Source: Comamonas sp. 26
GTDB lineage: Bacteria; Pseudomonadota; Gammaproteobacteria; Burkholderiales; Burkholderiaceae_C
Length of the DNA stretch: 64,000 nucleotides
Direction of reading: 5' to 3'
Assembly (NCBI RefSeq): GCF_002754475.1
Contig: NZ_PEFL01000001.1
Location: 2,108,001-2,172,000, forward strand
A model generated the notes under the pieces. That model searched no databases and was not told where the DNA came from. It saw only the letters and a list, made by a program, of their open reading frames with translations. Shown piece by piece: positions 18,838 through 27,996 of the stretch. Numbering within the stretch: position 1 is the stretch's first letter; the number at the start of each line of letters is the position of its first letter. Made by a program: the position numbers and the translations under genes.

Positions 18838-19028
18838 ATGCAAAAACTGCTTGCGATGCTGACTCTGCCTTTGATTCTGATTGCCGCCCCGCTCTCCAGC
18901 GGGCCGGCAATGACGACCACGGCCCCCATGAGGGCAAGCAGAAGTTCCGGGAAGGTCCTTGCAAGGTGGAGCGCGAGTGGAAGAACGACGGCGAATACTA
19001 AGAAAATTGCGAGTGCAGGCGGCACTGA
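18838..19028 (+). pseudogene. Decayed small secreted protein gene (charged, CKVERxWK type)
   Basis: From ATG 18838 the frame encodes a clean signal peptide (MQKLLAMLTLPLILIAAPLS). After a one-base frame change near 18905-18910 the sequence reads NDDHGPHEGKQKFREGPC then KVEREWKNDGEY. A TAA at 18999-19001 follows, and the frame continues ENCECRRH to a TGA at 19026. Small exported His/Lys-rich proteins with a CKVERKWKxNGxYKE pattern are found in related proteobacteria, so this looks like one of them with a frameshift and a nonsense codon. Function of the family unknown. Confidence 0.6.
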
Positions 19029-19136
19029 GCGTCGCCAGCCCGGCTTGAAAGCTCAGCCCTGATAAGCCCGCCAGCGCGCATCCATCAAGCACTGGCGTTC
19101 TTTTTTGATAGCAACGTGCGATGCGGCTCGGCCCGT

Positions 19137-19748
19137 TTAAGCCTGCACCGCCACAAAGCCGGGACTGCGCTGCAAGCGCTGCATCACGGCCTGGGCATTG
19201 GGCAGTTGTCGCAGGGGGATGAAGAAGATGGCATCGGGGCTGGAGTTCGCAGCGGGCGTGATCTGCAGCATGCCCTGGCGCTCGAAGATGATGCCGATGC
19301 GGCTGGCGTCGTCATAGGCGGCGGCTAGCTGCAGATCGCCCTGCTGCAGCTGTAGCCCGTTTTCATCGAATGTGGCCGCGCAAGCCAATTGCGGCTGGCC
19401 TTTGAAGATCTGCTGCTGCACCATCTCGATCACCGACTGGCGCGAGACCGTGCGGCGGGCTCCCATTTCGTACATGCGCTGCTTGATATTCCAGTGACTG
19501 GCGTAAAAAAGCACACCCAGCAGCAACATGAGCCCAAAACAGATTTGCGTGCCTAGGCCTTTCTGAATGGTGGCAGCGACCAGCGCCAGCAGGGGCACGG
19601 CCGCAATGGAGGCGAGCCGGATTTTCCGCCACACGCCTGTTTTGCTTTTCAGAACGGCGTCCGAGGCATCGCGCTGCGCCAGCATGGTGCGCTGTACATC
19701 GTCGCGCTGCAGCGTAAAACGGGTCTGGCTGATCACATTCACGGGCAT
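19137..19748 (-). CDS. YcxB-like membrane protein
   Basis: A 203-residue protein with two adjacent transmembrane segments (about residues 43-63 and 66-85) and a cytoplasmic domain ending in the YcxB-type pattern (RIGIIFERQGMLQI, then AIFFIPLRQLPN). The family has no assigned biochemical function. It stands alone. The 237 bases between it and the next gene hold no feature. Confidence 0.72.
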   Translation of the reverse strand: MPVNVISQTRFTLQRDDVQRTMLAQRDASDAVLKSKTGVWRKIRLASIAAVPLLALVAATIQKGLGTQICFGLMLLLGVLFYASHWNIKQRMYEMGARRTVSRQSVIEMVQQQIFKGQPQLACAATFDENGLQLQQGDLQLAAAYDDASRIGIIFERQGMLQITPAANSSPDAIFFIPLRQLPNAQAVMQRLQRSPGFVAVQA

Positions 19749-19985
19749 TAGCTTTTGGGTAAAAGTCTGGGATTTTAAGGCCGCGATGCAGAGCGCTTCC
19801 TCACCTAAAAAGCAAGAGAGCCGCTCATTTCAGGCTGCGATGGCGGGTGTTTCAGCAGCATGAATAGGCGAGGCCATTTCTTTGGTTACACCAGCACCCC
19901 TATTACGCCTGAACCTACCAGACCAACGGGTTCGCCGGCACGCTCAAAAGCTTGGCTGCGGCTTGCCAGAGCACCGCAGGCCCTG

Positions 19986-20414
19986 TCAGCGCAGCTTGAT
20001 CCACTTGCGCCCATCGCGCGAGCGATAGGTTCCGCCCGTGGCACAGCAACCGCCTGCACCAAATGCCATACGGCCCAGCACGACGGTCAACTCGCCAGCC
20101 TTGAAGTCAATGGACTGGCGATCGCAAGATGTCCAGAAGGGGTAAGGCTCGGGTGCCAGCACGCTCTCCCAGTGAACCTCGCCCTGCTCACGCGGCTCGA
20201 CCCGGTACACCTCACAGTCGTGCACCAGCAGCACGGTGGGCTTCCCAGCCAGGTCGCCGCGAAAAATATGCTCAGGCAGCGCATCACGCGTAACCTTCGC
20301 CTGCTCGCTGAGAGGGGCCTGGGCAGGCTGGCCGTTGTCCCCACGCAGGTCGCAGCCCGACATGCCCGTCAACGCAAGCAAGCAAACAAAGGTCAGTGAA
20401 GGTTGAAAGCGCAT
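19986..20414 (-). CDS. Putative lipoprotein, unknown function
   Basis: A 142-residue protein. Starting at ATG 20414 gives a typical signal ending in a lipobox-like GMSGC, so the mature protein would be lipid-anchored at the cysteine. The rest is soluble with a small C-terminal domain containing FWTSCDRQSIDF and a GAGGCCATGGTYRS segment rich in Gly and Cys. No family recognised. An upstream in-frame start (20492) would bury the signal. Confidence 0.72.
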   Translation of the reverse strand: MRFQPSLTFVCLLALTGMSGCDLRGDNGQPAQAPLSEQAKVTRDALPEHIFRGDLAGKPTVLLVHDCEVYRVEPREQGEVHWESVLAPEPYPFWTSCDRQSIDFKAGELTVVLGRMAFGAGGCCATGGTYRSRDGRKWIKLR

Positions 20415-20609
20415 GCCCTGCAGTATGCCCTGCCGTTCTGGCATGGGCCGTAGCGCACGGGCGAGCGTGATGGGTTGGCACCATGGGGACACCTTCTCCG
20501 AAAGGTAGTATCTGCATGTAAGCTGCGATTCATCGTATTAAGAATCGCCACGTCTGGCCTGCACCAGGCCCGCATACCTATCACCGTTGTTCTCGAAAAG
20601 GAAGATTGG

Positions 20610-21683
20610 ATGAAAGTTCACATGCCGCGTATCCGCCCCCAGCTGGCCGCCCTACTACTAACCGCCTCTGGCATTGCCGCCACCACCAGCGCCTGGGCCT
20701 GCACAAGGCTGGTCTTTCTCGGCGCAGAGGGCCAGGTGATGACGGCACGCTCCATGGACTGGAAAAGCGACATCGTCAGCAATCTCTGGGTGCTGCCGCG
20801 CGGCATGGAGCGCAGCGGACAGACGGGGCCCAACACGCTGCGCTGGAAGTCCAAGTACGGCAGCGTCATCACTTCGGGCTATGACATCTCGACCACTGAC
20901 GGTGTCAATGAGGCCGGTCTGAACGCCAATCTGCTGTGGCTGGTGGAATCGCAATACCCAAAATTTGACGACAAGAGCAAGCCTGGGCTGACGATTGCGG
21001 CCTGGGCGCAATATGTGCTGGACAACTTCGCCAGCGTGAAGGAGGCCGTGGCCGCACTGGAGAAGGAGCCTTTCACCATCGTCTCTGACAATGTGCCCGG
21101 CGAAAATCGCCTGACCACGCTGCATCTGTCCATATCGGATGCCAGCGGCGACAGTGCCATCGTCGAGTACATAGCCGGTAAACAGGTCATTCACCATGGC
21201 CGCGAGTACCAGGTGATGACCAATTCGCCCACTTTCGATCAGCAGCTGGCGCTCAACAGTTACTGGCAGCAGATCGGCGGCACGACCATGCTGCCCGGCA
21301 CCAACCGTGCTGCCGACCGCTTTGCGCGGGCCTCGTTCTATGTGAATGCCATTCCCAAAGAGCCGAACCCCGACAAGGCGCTGGCCAGCGTGTTCAGCGT
21401 GATCCGCAATGTCTCGGTGCCCTACGGTATCAGCACGCCGGGCCAGCCCAATATCTCGTCAACCCGCTGGCGTACCGTGTTTGACCACCAGCGCCAGCTG
21501 TATTTTTTCGAATCGGCGCTGACGCCCAATACCTTCTGGGTAGACCTCAAGGCCCTGGACTTCAGCCCGCAAACCGGCAAGGTCATGAAGCTGGACCTAG
21601 GCACGGACCAGAGCCATACCTATTCGGGCAATGCCACGAAGCAGTTCAAGCCCTCAGCGCCTTTTCAGTTTCTTGGCATCTGA
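20610..21683 (+). CDS. Exported linear amide C-N hydrolase (choloylglycine hydrolase family)
   Basis: A 357-residue Ntn-hydrolase. The signal peptide ends SAWA, exposing the catalytic N-terminal cysteine (CTRLVFLG). Other family positions are ARSMDWKSD, the conserved NEAGLNANLLWL and the Asn/Arg region MTNSPTFDQQL. Members include penicillin V acylase, bile-salt hydrolase and N-acyl-homoserine lactone acylases; the substrate here cannot be told. The ATG at 20610 follows AAAAGGAAG at proper spacing. Transcribed alone and closed by a strong hairpin. Confidence 0.88.
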   Translation: MKVHMPRIRPQLAALLLTASGIAATTSAWACTRLVFLGAEGQVMTARSMDWKSDIVSNLWVLPRGMERSGQTGPNTLRWKSKYGSVITSGYDISTTDGVNEAGLNANLLWLVESQYPKFDDKSKPGLTIAAWAQYVLDNFASVKEAVAALEKEPFTIVSDNVPGENRLTTLHLSISDASGDSAIVEYIAGKQVIHHGREYQVMTNSPTFDQQLALNSYWQQIGGTTMLPGTNRAADRFARASFYVNAIPKEPNPDKALASVFSVIRNVSVPYGISTPGQPNISSTRWRTVFDHQRQLYFFESALTPNTFWVDLKALDFSPQTGKVMKLDLGTDQSHTYSGNATKQFKPSAPFQFLGI

Positions 21684-21706
21684 GATCTGAACGATCTTCA
21701 ATAAAA

Positions 21707-21745
21707 ATAGCGGCCAGCGCTTGATACATCAGCGCTGGCCGCTAT
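21707..21745. terminator. Perfect 15-base-stem hairpin between convergent genes
   Basis: ATAGCGGCCAGCGCT (21707-21721) pairs perfectly with AGCGCTGGCCGCTAT (21731-21745), flanked by A and T runs. It is a member of the dispersed AGC-rich family acting as a bidirectional terminator. Confidence 0.85.
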
Positions 21746-21763
21746 GGTTTTCAATGAGTAGCG

Positions 21764-22045
21764 CTAAACAGCCTTGGCTCCCACTCGCTCGCGCAGCGAG
21801 GCCATTAGCTCGGTCGGCAAAAACTTGAAGGCCAGTTGCAGCAGCAAGAAGCCGATCATGCCGTCGTCCAGCCAGCCCAGAATGGGAATGGTGTCAGGCA
21901 CAAAATCGATGGGGCTGATAACGTACAGCGCCGCCAGCAAGGTAACGAGCTTGGCCGCCTTGGGCGAGCGCGGATCGCGCAGCACGGCCCAGGCGAGCCG
22001 TAGCTCTTTGCGAAAGATTGTCAGCAGACGACCCAGTCTCCACAT
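21764..22045 (-). CDS. DUF1232 (YkvA-like) membrane protein
   Basis: A 93-residue protein with the DUF1232 core (RDPRSPKAAKLVTLLAALYV, then ISPIDFVPDTIPILGWLDD) and a C-terminal hydrophobic helix. The family is found in bacteria and plants with no settled function. The ATG at 22045 is preceded by GAAGGAGTG; the earlier in-frame start is unlikely. Confidence 0.9.
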   Translation of the reverse strand: MWRLGRLLTIFRKELRLAWAVLRDPRSPKAAKLVTLLAALYVISPIDFVPDTIPILGWLDDGMIGFLLLQLAFKFLPTELMASLRERVGAKAV

Positions 22046-22417
22046 GGCAGTCACTCCTTCAAAAGTGAAAAACACCAAGCCTTAACGTGCGGCCAGCGCT
22101 GGGGGTGACAAGAGCGCCCCTTTATTTTGCGGTCGCAGAATGTATCTGTGCTTTTAAGCCAAATAGGGCTGTAGCGCTTTATAGACAATCGACTACAGCT
22201 CTTTATTCAGTAGCAAATCTGAGGTTTTGGCCGACGATGGGGTTCAGCGGGGTCGCACCGTGAACTGGTCAAAGTGAAGACGTTTTTGGCATGGCTGAGG
22301 GCCGAAGCAGGGATGATCCATGTCTGAATCGAATGTTCAGAAGCGTTCCCTGGAAGTAGCCAAGCGCCGCCCTTGAAAAGAATTGCGGAACAAAGAATTG
22401 CGGAATAACGAAGGCGC
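22046..22417. other. Intergenic with one dispersed element, no gene
   Basis: Between two genes on the minus strand. A degraded copy of the dispersed element lies at about 22,150-22,205 (AAGCCAAATAGGGCTGTAGCGCTT then CTACAGC). Nothing else recognised. Confidence 0.5.
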
Positions 22418-23314
22418 TTATCGGCTTTCTTTCATTCGAAGGGACAAGAGCCAACTCTTCAGCATGGCCGCCGCAGGGCGCAAATCTGCTCCTTTGGCGT
22501 GAATCACGTAGTAGCCTTTGCCGACGCTCAGTGGCAGCTTGAGCGGCTCACAAAGCGTTCCGTCGCGAATCTCAGTTTCAGTCAATATGGCACTGCTTAA
22601 CACGACCCCTTGACCATGTCGCGCAGTCTCGATGGCCAATATAGACTGATCGAAGTGCTGCTGACCAGGTATGGCCGCGATCTGTTTATCAGTGAGTTGA
22701 CTGAACTGGTGAAACCATGCCTGCCAGTGCGGCTGCAATGTGGTGTGCAACAGGGTTGCCCGAACCAAGTCTTCTGGAGTTTTAAGGCGCAGCTTGCGGG
22801 CGTATTCGGGAGAGCAGTACAAACGGGCCTCATCGCTGTACAGCAGCGCCACATCCAAACTGGGGTCGTGTCCGTCAAAGTAGCGAATTGCAAGATCAAC
22901 CCGGTCCCGATCAAAGTCAATCAAAGCAGTATCTGCGCTGAGGTGCAGCGATGTTCCGGGGCACTGAGCTAGAAACCCCTCCATACGAGGCGCGAACCAC
23001 TTGGCGGCCAAGGTTGGCGGCATGGACAACCAGACTTCATTGACGTGGCTTAGCCGAAGCTGATCGCTCGCCTGCTGGATACGGGCTAGCGCGGGTTTGA
23101 TGCTGGCCCAATACTTAAGAGCTTCGGCAGTCGGGCGCAACTGTCGAACCGTTCGGATAAAAAGGGGTACCCCAACCCAATCCTCAAGCTTCTGAATCTG
23201 TTGCCCGACAGCGCCGGGAGTCACATGCAGCTCACTTGCAGCGAGGGTGAGGCTGTGATGCTTCATCACAGCATCAAAAACAATCAGTGCTTTGATCGGT
23301 AAAACGGACTTCAT
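22418..23314 (-). CDS. LysR-family regulator (GcvA-like)
   Basis: A 298-residue regulator with a GcvA-type start (LPIKALIVFDAVMKHHSLTL) and helix-turn-helix (HVTPGAVGQQIQKLEDWVG), then an effector-binding domain. It is divergent from the MFS gene at 23444 with a 129-base shared promoter region, so it probably controls that transporter. The ATG at 23314 fits the family; no strong ribosome site is visible. Confidence 0.9.
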   Translation of the reverse strand: MKSVLPIKALIVFDAVMKHHSLTLAASELHVTPGAVGQQIQKLEDWVGVPLFIRTVRQLRPTAEALKYWASIKPALARIQQASDQLRLSHVNEVWLSMPPTLAAKWFAPRMEGFLAQCPGTSLHLSADTALIDFDRDRVDLAIRYFDGHDPSLDVALLYSDEARLYCSPEYARKLRLKTPEDLVRATLLHTTLQPHWQAWFHQFSQLTDKQIAAIPGQQHFDQSILAIETARHGQGVVLSSAILTETEIRDGTLCEPLKLPLSVGKGYYVIHAKGADLRPAAAMLKSWLLSLRMKESR

Positions 23315-23443
23315 GAGATAGATTTTCTGCTTTGTATGAAAGCTTAAATCAGTTGTGGAAGGCTGTGGCACTCAGGAGAATCGAACATTGACCATAGCGG
23401 CGTTTCGTTCGAAACAAGCTTCTCCTTCCTAGCGATTCCATAC

Positions 23444-24652
23444 ATGACAAATCGGAAATTTTGGACTCTCGTATTGGTGGCCTCAGCAATCCTGATGGTC
23501 ACCATGGGGGCGAGACAATCCATGGGGCTTTTTCTATCTCCTCTGAATACCCATACTGGTCTTGGCATCGCCAACATCAGTTTCGCCATGGCTGTTGCAC
23601 AGCTGGTATGGGGTGCAGTGCAACCCATTTTCGGCGCGGTTGCGGATCGCTGGGGCCCCGGCCGGGTGATAGTCCTGGGTGCATTGATGTTGGCGGCAGG
23701 CTCTGCATTGACGACGCAGGTCACCAGCCAGTGGGGCCTGATTTTCGCCGTGGGACTGCTGAGTGCTGCAGGTGCTGGAGCCGGAAGTTTTTCTATTCTG
23801 ATTGGTGCCACAGCGCAGCGCATTCCAGCAGAGCGACGCTCCTTTGCTGGAGGCGTCATCAATGCGGGAGGGAGCATGGGACAGTTCATTTTCGCGCCCT
23901 TGAATCAGGCCGTCATGTCGGCCTTTGGATGGATGAGTGCCATGTGGATGATGGCGGTCGTGGCGCTCACCACGGCGCCGATGGCTTGGTGGTTGCGCAA
24001 GACACCCACGCAGGCAGCGGCAGGCTCTGCTGTCCCTGACACGATTACTCTTCGCCAACAGCTCTCTATCGCGTTTCGCGACAAAAGCTACTGGTGTCTG
24101 CACGCCGGGTTCTTCACTTGCGGTTTTCATATCGCATTCCTGGTGACCCACATGCCCGGAGTGGTCGATCTGTGTGGTTTGAGCCCGAGCGTGGCGTCCA
24201 CATCGCTGGCAATCATTGGTCTCTCGAACGTCTTCGGTAGTCTCATGGCCGGAGCATTGGGCTCCCGAGTACGCATGAAGATGATTCTCTTCTGGATGTA
24301 CGCCTCGCGTGCTGTGGCAGTGGTTCTGTACATGGCCGCACCGAAAGAGCCCTGGACGTTCTACATCTTCGCGGCCGTCTTGGGAGTCACCTGGCTCGCC
24401 ACCGTGCCGCCGACTGCGGGGCTTACCGGAAAGCTGTTTGGCGCCCGGTATCTCGGAACCCTCTTCGGACTGACGCTGTTGAGCCATCAGCTTGGTGGAT
24501 TCCTCGGTGCCTGGCTGGGTGGGGTGGCGGTCGTACAAACCGGCAACTACGAATGGATGTGGTGGGCTGACGCCGCCCTCGCCCTGGCTGCCGCATTCGT
24601 CAACTTGCCAATCAAGGAAGCCAAGCCCAGCGCGAGAGCGGTACCGGCGTAG
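23444..24652 (+). CDS. MFS transporter
   Basis: A 402-residue, 12-segment major facilitator. The first helix carries GARQSMGLFLSPL and the loop after helix 2-3 has VADRWGPGRV, as in monocarboxylate/OFA-like carriers of soil proteobacteria. Substrate unknown, though a small organic acid is likely. Divergent from a LysR regulator. The ORF after it begins a run of gene fragments. Confidence 0.88.
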   Translation: MTNRKFWTLVLVASAILMVTMGARQSMGLFLSPLNTHTGLGIANISFAMAVAQLVWGAVQPIFGAVADRWGPGRVIVLGALMLAAGSALTTQVTSQWGLIFAVGLLSAAGAGAGSFSILIGATAQRIPAERRSFAGGVINAGGSMGQFIFAPLNQAVMSAFGWMSAMWMMAVVALTTAPMAWWLRKTPTQAAAGSAVPDTITLRQQLSIAFRDKSYWCLHAGFFTCGFHIAFLVTHMPGVVDLCGLSPSVASTSLAIIGLSNVFGSLMAGALGSRVRMKMILFWMYASRAVAVVLYMAAPKEPWTFYIFAAVLGVTWLATVPPTAGLTGKLFGARYLGTLFGLTLLSHQLGGFLGAWLGGVAVVQTGNYEWMWWADAALALAAAFVNLPIKEAKPSARAVPA

Positions 24653-24674
24653 TAGCCATAGGAAACAAGACACT

Positions 24675-25198
24675 TCACCCCGAGGTCCCTCGCAGGCAGG
24701 GGGATCTCGCCCCTGCCTGAGGCTTATGCAGCCGACTCGAGGTGATCACCTGCCCCTCGTCGGTAGCCCAGGACGTGACCAATCGGATCACCGAGCTATC
24801 GTCGTCAGCCTTGCCCCACACGTAGAAAGCAAAGTGCTGTTGCAGGGCCGCGATGACGGGATTCGGGAGCAACGGGAACAGTTGGTTTGTTTCTGTCTCT
24901 GCGGACAGTTTGTAGCCAGCAGACAGGATGCCTTCCGCGAGCTTCGCCGCCATGGCATTTGCGTGCTGCGCGAGGGATGAGCCAAGGTGTAGGTCGCTCC
25001 CGTTTCGCTGGCGTTGGAAAGATAGATCATCCGTGGCTTTGCCATGTGCGGAAAATGCACATTGCTTGCCAGGGCAGCTTCAATGGCCTCAGTCTTGAGC
25101 TTGCCGTTGACTGGAGGAACGATAATGAGCTTGTGTCCAGTTGCCTCGATAGCGCCAGCCTCTCGCACAACGATATGCCCCGAGCCCACGGCAATCAC
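24675..25198 (-). pseudogene. Threonine aldolase remnant
   Basis: Two pieces of a PLP-dependent low-specificity L-threonine aldolase lie in different frames. The upstream piece is an internal segment (HIVVREAGAIEATGHKL to MIYLSNASETGATYT). The downstream piece begins in another frame at SSLAQHANAMAAKLAEGI and ends in RLVTSWATD. The N-terminus and the central part that holds the PLP lysine are missing. So an N-terminal truncation, an internal deletion and a frameshift are all present, and no activity is expected. Confidence 0.8.
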
Positions 25199-25560
25199 AG
25201 CCTCATAAGGTCACAGGCAGCTTGAAAGCGAAATCGGTCCAGATTGACCAGTGCTGCCAGCTCTTCAAGCACTATCTTTTCGGCAAGATGCGCTTCCATT
25301 AAGTCCCGCAAGCGCTGAAGTTGTAATGGTGTCAGCCACCCGGCGATCACCTGGGGCGCAGGTTGGTGCAGTCGCGCAAACAGGGAGTCGAACAAGTCGA
25401 TGAGTTGGGTTTTCGCCTCCAGCGGCTCGGCCAAAGATCCACCTATGGTGTTGTGTAGCCTGAGAAGTTGACCTGCGAACCCTGAGTCCTGAGGCACAAC
25501 GGCAGCTTGTGAAGGGATAGTGAGGTTCGAAACAAAAATCGGCGAACCTGGCCGCGCTCA
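25195..25560 (-). pseudogene. AraC-family regulator remnant
   Basis: In one frame the sequence reads SQAAVVPQDSGFAGQLLRLH, then LTPLQLQRLRDLMEAHLAEK and LEELAALVNLDRFRFQAA, which is the start of an AraC helix-turn-helix domain. It stops at 25195, before the second helix-turn-helix, exactly where the threonine aldolase remnant begins. The N-terminal sensing part is lost or out of frame. A fusion scar of two truncated genes. Confidence 0.7.
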
Positions 25561-25807
25561 ATACAGGGCCAAGAATAGCTGTGGCATGACTGTATTGGAC
25601 TTCTTCACGCACAGCTGGGCCTCGAAAAGGTTAAACCAATGCTGCTAGACCGAGAATGTCTCAGAACCGGGCTCGTCACTCTATATACGGTCTGTCTATA
25701 GGTAGAGGAGCACGGTTGCCAATGCATGACTGCATTGCGGTGTACTCCATCCGTTCGAATCATGCGAAATCGAGCGTCAAGCTCGAGACGCATGTCTTCA
25801 TCACGCG
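25561..25807. other. Intergenic, no intact gene
   Basis: No protein recognised. A decayed extension of the AraC-like remnant may reach to about 25,610. Confidence 0.4.
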
Positions 25808-26389
25808 CTATGGGGCTAACTTCTCCCGCAAGGTAGCCAATATTTCTTCAGAAAGAACCGGGTTGCCCGCTGCTGTGGCACGAGCAAGGACCAATGCACC
25901 AACCATGCTGCTGAGCGTCACGATAGTCTCAGTGCGTTTGGTCACTTCATCACCTTGAAGCACGCTCATAAAACGTTGAATGTTGCGCTCCACCCCCTGT
26001 GCAAAAACCTCTGACATTTCCGGCCCCGCCCTTGCGGCATCTGCTGCTAATGCCGCTGCAGGGCAACCCTCTCCAGGGTGGTCGCGGTGGGTCACAGAAA
26101 GATAGCCATGTACCAATGCACGGAGGCAGTGTGCAGATGAGCCATCTGCCTCTGGCGACGCCAACCCTTCCAGGGGCGTGATCGTCCACTCAAATGCGCG
26201 CAAACATGCCTCGCGCGCAAGAGCATCCTTTGACTCGAAATGTCGATACAGCCCACCGTGCGTCAATCCTGCATCGCGGGTGATTTCAGCCACGCCCACG
26301 CCATCCAGGCCCTTTTCTCGATAGAGGCGCGCAGCGGCATCCACGATTCCCTCGCGATTTTCGGCGGCCTGTGCTTTGCTCACTTTCAT
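25808..26389 (-). CDS. TetR-family repressor next to fabF
   Basis: A 193-residue repressor with a TetR helix-turn-helix (GVGVAEITRDAGLTHGGLYR, HFESKDAL) and a ligand domain containing HPGEGCPAAALA, typical of the AcrR/YerO-like group. It is divergent from the ketosynthase gene. The 108-base gap holds two copies of ATGAT-N4-ATCAT, so it likely represses itself and the ketosynthase gene. Confidence 0.9.
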   Translation of the reverse strand: MKVSKAQAAENREGIVDAAARLYREKGLDGVGVAEITRDAGLTHGGLYRHFESKDALAREACLRAFEWTITPLEGLASPEADGSSAHCLRALVHGYLSVTHRDHPGEGCPAAALAADAARAGPEMSEVFAQGVERNIQRFMSVLQGDEVTKRTETIVTLSSMVGALVLARATAAGNPVLSEEILATLREKLAP

Positions 26390-26396
26390 ACGTTAG

Positions 26397-26436
26397 ATGA
26401 TACCCATCATCAAAACTCATTTATGATTGCGATCAT
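26397..26436. promoter_or_regulatory. Two candidate TetR operators
   Basis: ATGATACCCATCAT (26397-26410) and ATGATTGCGATCAT (26423-26436) share the same inverted half-sites with a 4-base spacer and centres 26 bases apart. They lie between the divergent TetR and ketosynthase genes, so they are good candidates for the repressor's own sites. Confidence 0.65.
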
Positions 26437-26497
26437 CATCAATAAAGTTGTGCTCAGTCCCTAGCGGAGCCTGAGCTTGACAAGCGAAAGGTGCAGC

Positions 26498-27769
26498 ATG
26501 GAACGTCGGGTAGTCATCACCGGCTTGGGCTTGGTATCTCCTCTAGGATGCAATGTGGAGTTGGCTTGGCAACGCCTGCTTGCTGGTGAGTCGGGGGTGC
26601 GTGCCTTGAATGCTGATGTGGGTGAAGGTACAGGTGTCTCCATCGCTGGGCGGGTGCCAAGCCAGGAGGAAGACCCGCTAGCGGGGTGGAGCGCCGAAGC
26701 GGTCATCTCGACAAAGGAGCTACGCCGCATGGACCGCTTCATTGCATTTGCATTGGGCGCTGCAGACCAGGCTCTTGCACACGCAAAGTGGGTCCATCCA
26801 ACCGCCGAGCAGCAAGAGCGCGCGGCGACCATCATCGGCTCCGGTGTGGGCGGCTTTGGCACCATTGCTGAAGCAGTGCGTACCACGGATGGCAAAGGGC
26901 CCCAGCGTTTGTCTCCGTTCACCGTACCAGCCTTCCTGGCCAATCTGGCTGCGGGACAGGTGTCGATCCGGCACCAGCTCAAAGGAGCGTTAGGGGCACC
27001 GGTGACGGCCTGTGCAGCCAGCATCCAAGCCATTGGCGATGCGGCACGTTTAATTCGCAACGACGAAGCGGATATGGCGCTCTGCGGCGGTAGCGAAGCC
27101 ACTATTGACCGGGTGGCGCTAGGCAGCTTTGCTGCAGCAAAAGCGGTGACGAACTACTGCGACGGAGACCCTTCAAAGGCCTCTCGGCCCTTTGACCTAG
27201 CTCGGGACGGGTTTGTCATGGCCGAAGGTTCGGGTCTGCTGGTGTTGGAAGCACTCGATCATGCATTGGCGCGCGGTGCCATGCCGTTGGCCGAGGTTGT
27301 CGGCTATGGCACCTCTGCTGATGCATACCACGTCACCTCCGGGCCGGAGGATGGATCTGGCGCGGCACGATCGATGCGTGCTGCGTTGCGCCAGGCACAG
27401 TTGCAACCTTCTGATATTCAACACCTGAATGCGCACGCAACCTCCACTCCCGTGGGGGACCGAGGGGAGCTTGCAGCCATTCGTCAAGTGTTTGGCGCAA
27501 GGTCTGGCCCCTCTATCACGGCCACCAAATCCGCATTGGGTCACATGCTGGGTGCTGCAGGCGGGGCTGCCGCTATCTTCACCGTATTGGCCTTGCGTGA
27601 TCAGGTTGCCCCACCGGTGCTCAATCTGGTACATCCAGACCCTTTGGCTGACGGCCTGGACCTGATCGCAGGGAGTGCAAGAACGCATGCAATAGAGCAC
27701 GCCATGCTCAATGGATTTGGTTTTGGTGGTGTAAATGCGTCGTTAGTTTTGAAGCGATTTACAGCATAA
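26498..27769 (+). CDS. FabF-like beta-ketoacyl-ACP synthase II
   Basis: A 423-residue condensing enzyme, full length for FabF. The Cys-His-His triad is visible: C162 (APVTACAASIQAIG), HATSTPVGD near 303, and KSALGHMLGAAGG near 340. It elongates acyl-ACP with malonyl-ACP. It stands outside any fab cluster and is controlled by its own TetR regulator, so it is probably a paralogue for a special acyl chain rather than the housekeeping FabF. The ATG at 26498 has AAAGG upstream. Confidence 0.9.
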   Translation: MERRVVITGLGLVSPLGCNVELAWQRLLAGESGVRALNADVGEGTGVSIAGRVPSQEEDPLAGWSAEAVISTKELRRMDRFIAFALGAADQALAHAKWVHPTAEQQERAATIIGSGVGGFGTIAEAVRTTDGKGPQRLSPFTVPAFLANLAAGQVSIRHQLKGALGAPVTACAASIQAIGDAARLIRNDEADMALCGGSEATIDRVALGSFAAAKAVTNYCDGDPSKASRPFDLARDGFVMAEGSGLLVLEALDHALARGAMPLAEVVGYGTSADAYHVTSGPEDGSGAARSMRAALRQAQLQPSDIQHLNAHATSTPVGDRGELAAIRQVFGARSGPSITATKSALGHMLGAAGGAAAIFTVLALRDQVAPPVLNLVHPDPLADGLDLIAGSARTHAIEHAMLNGFGFGGVNASLVLKRFTA

Positions 27770-27996
27770 ATCATACCTTTAGCAAAGCCCTCGGTACATC
27801 ACTTATCTAGCTTCTGAACTGTCTATCTGACTTGTTGCCAGAATGACCGGATATGACAGCAGATGACCGATATTGTGAACACACGGATATGCTAGGAAGT
27901 GGACACCCCGATATGCTGCCCCAACCAGAGCAGTCTACGAGGCCCGCAAGTGAATGCTACTGGACTGAGCAGGCGTTGCCTATGGTCGAGGTTGCG

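Noticed and set aside
19860..20399. 179-residue plus-strand open frame
   Set aside because: Antisense to the lipoprotein gene, which has a clear signal and lipobox.
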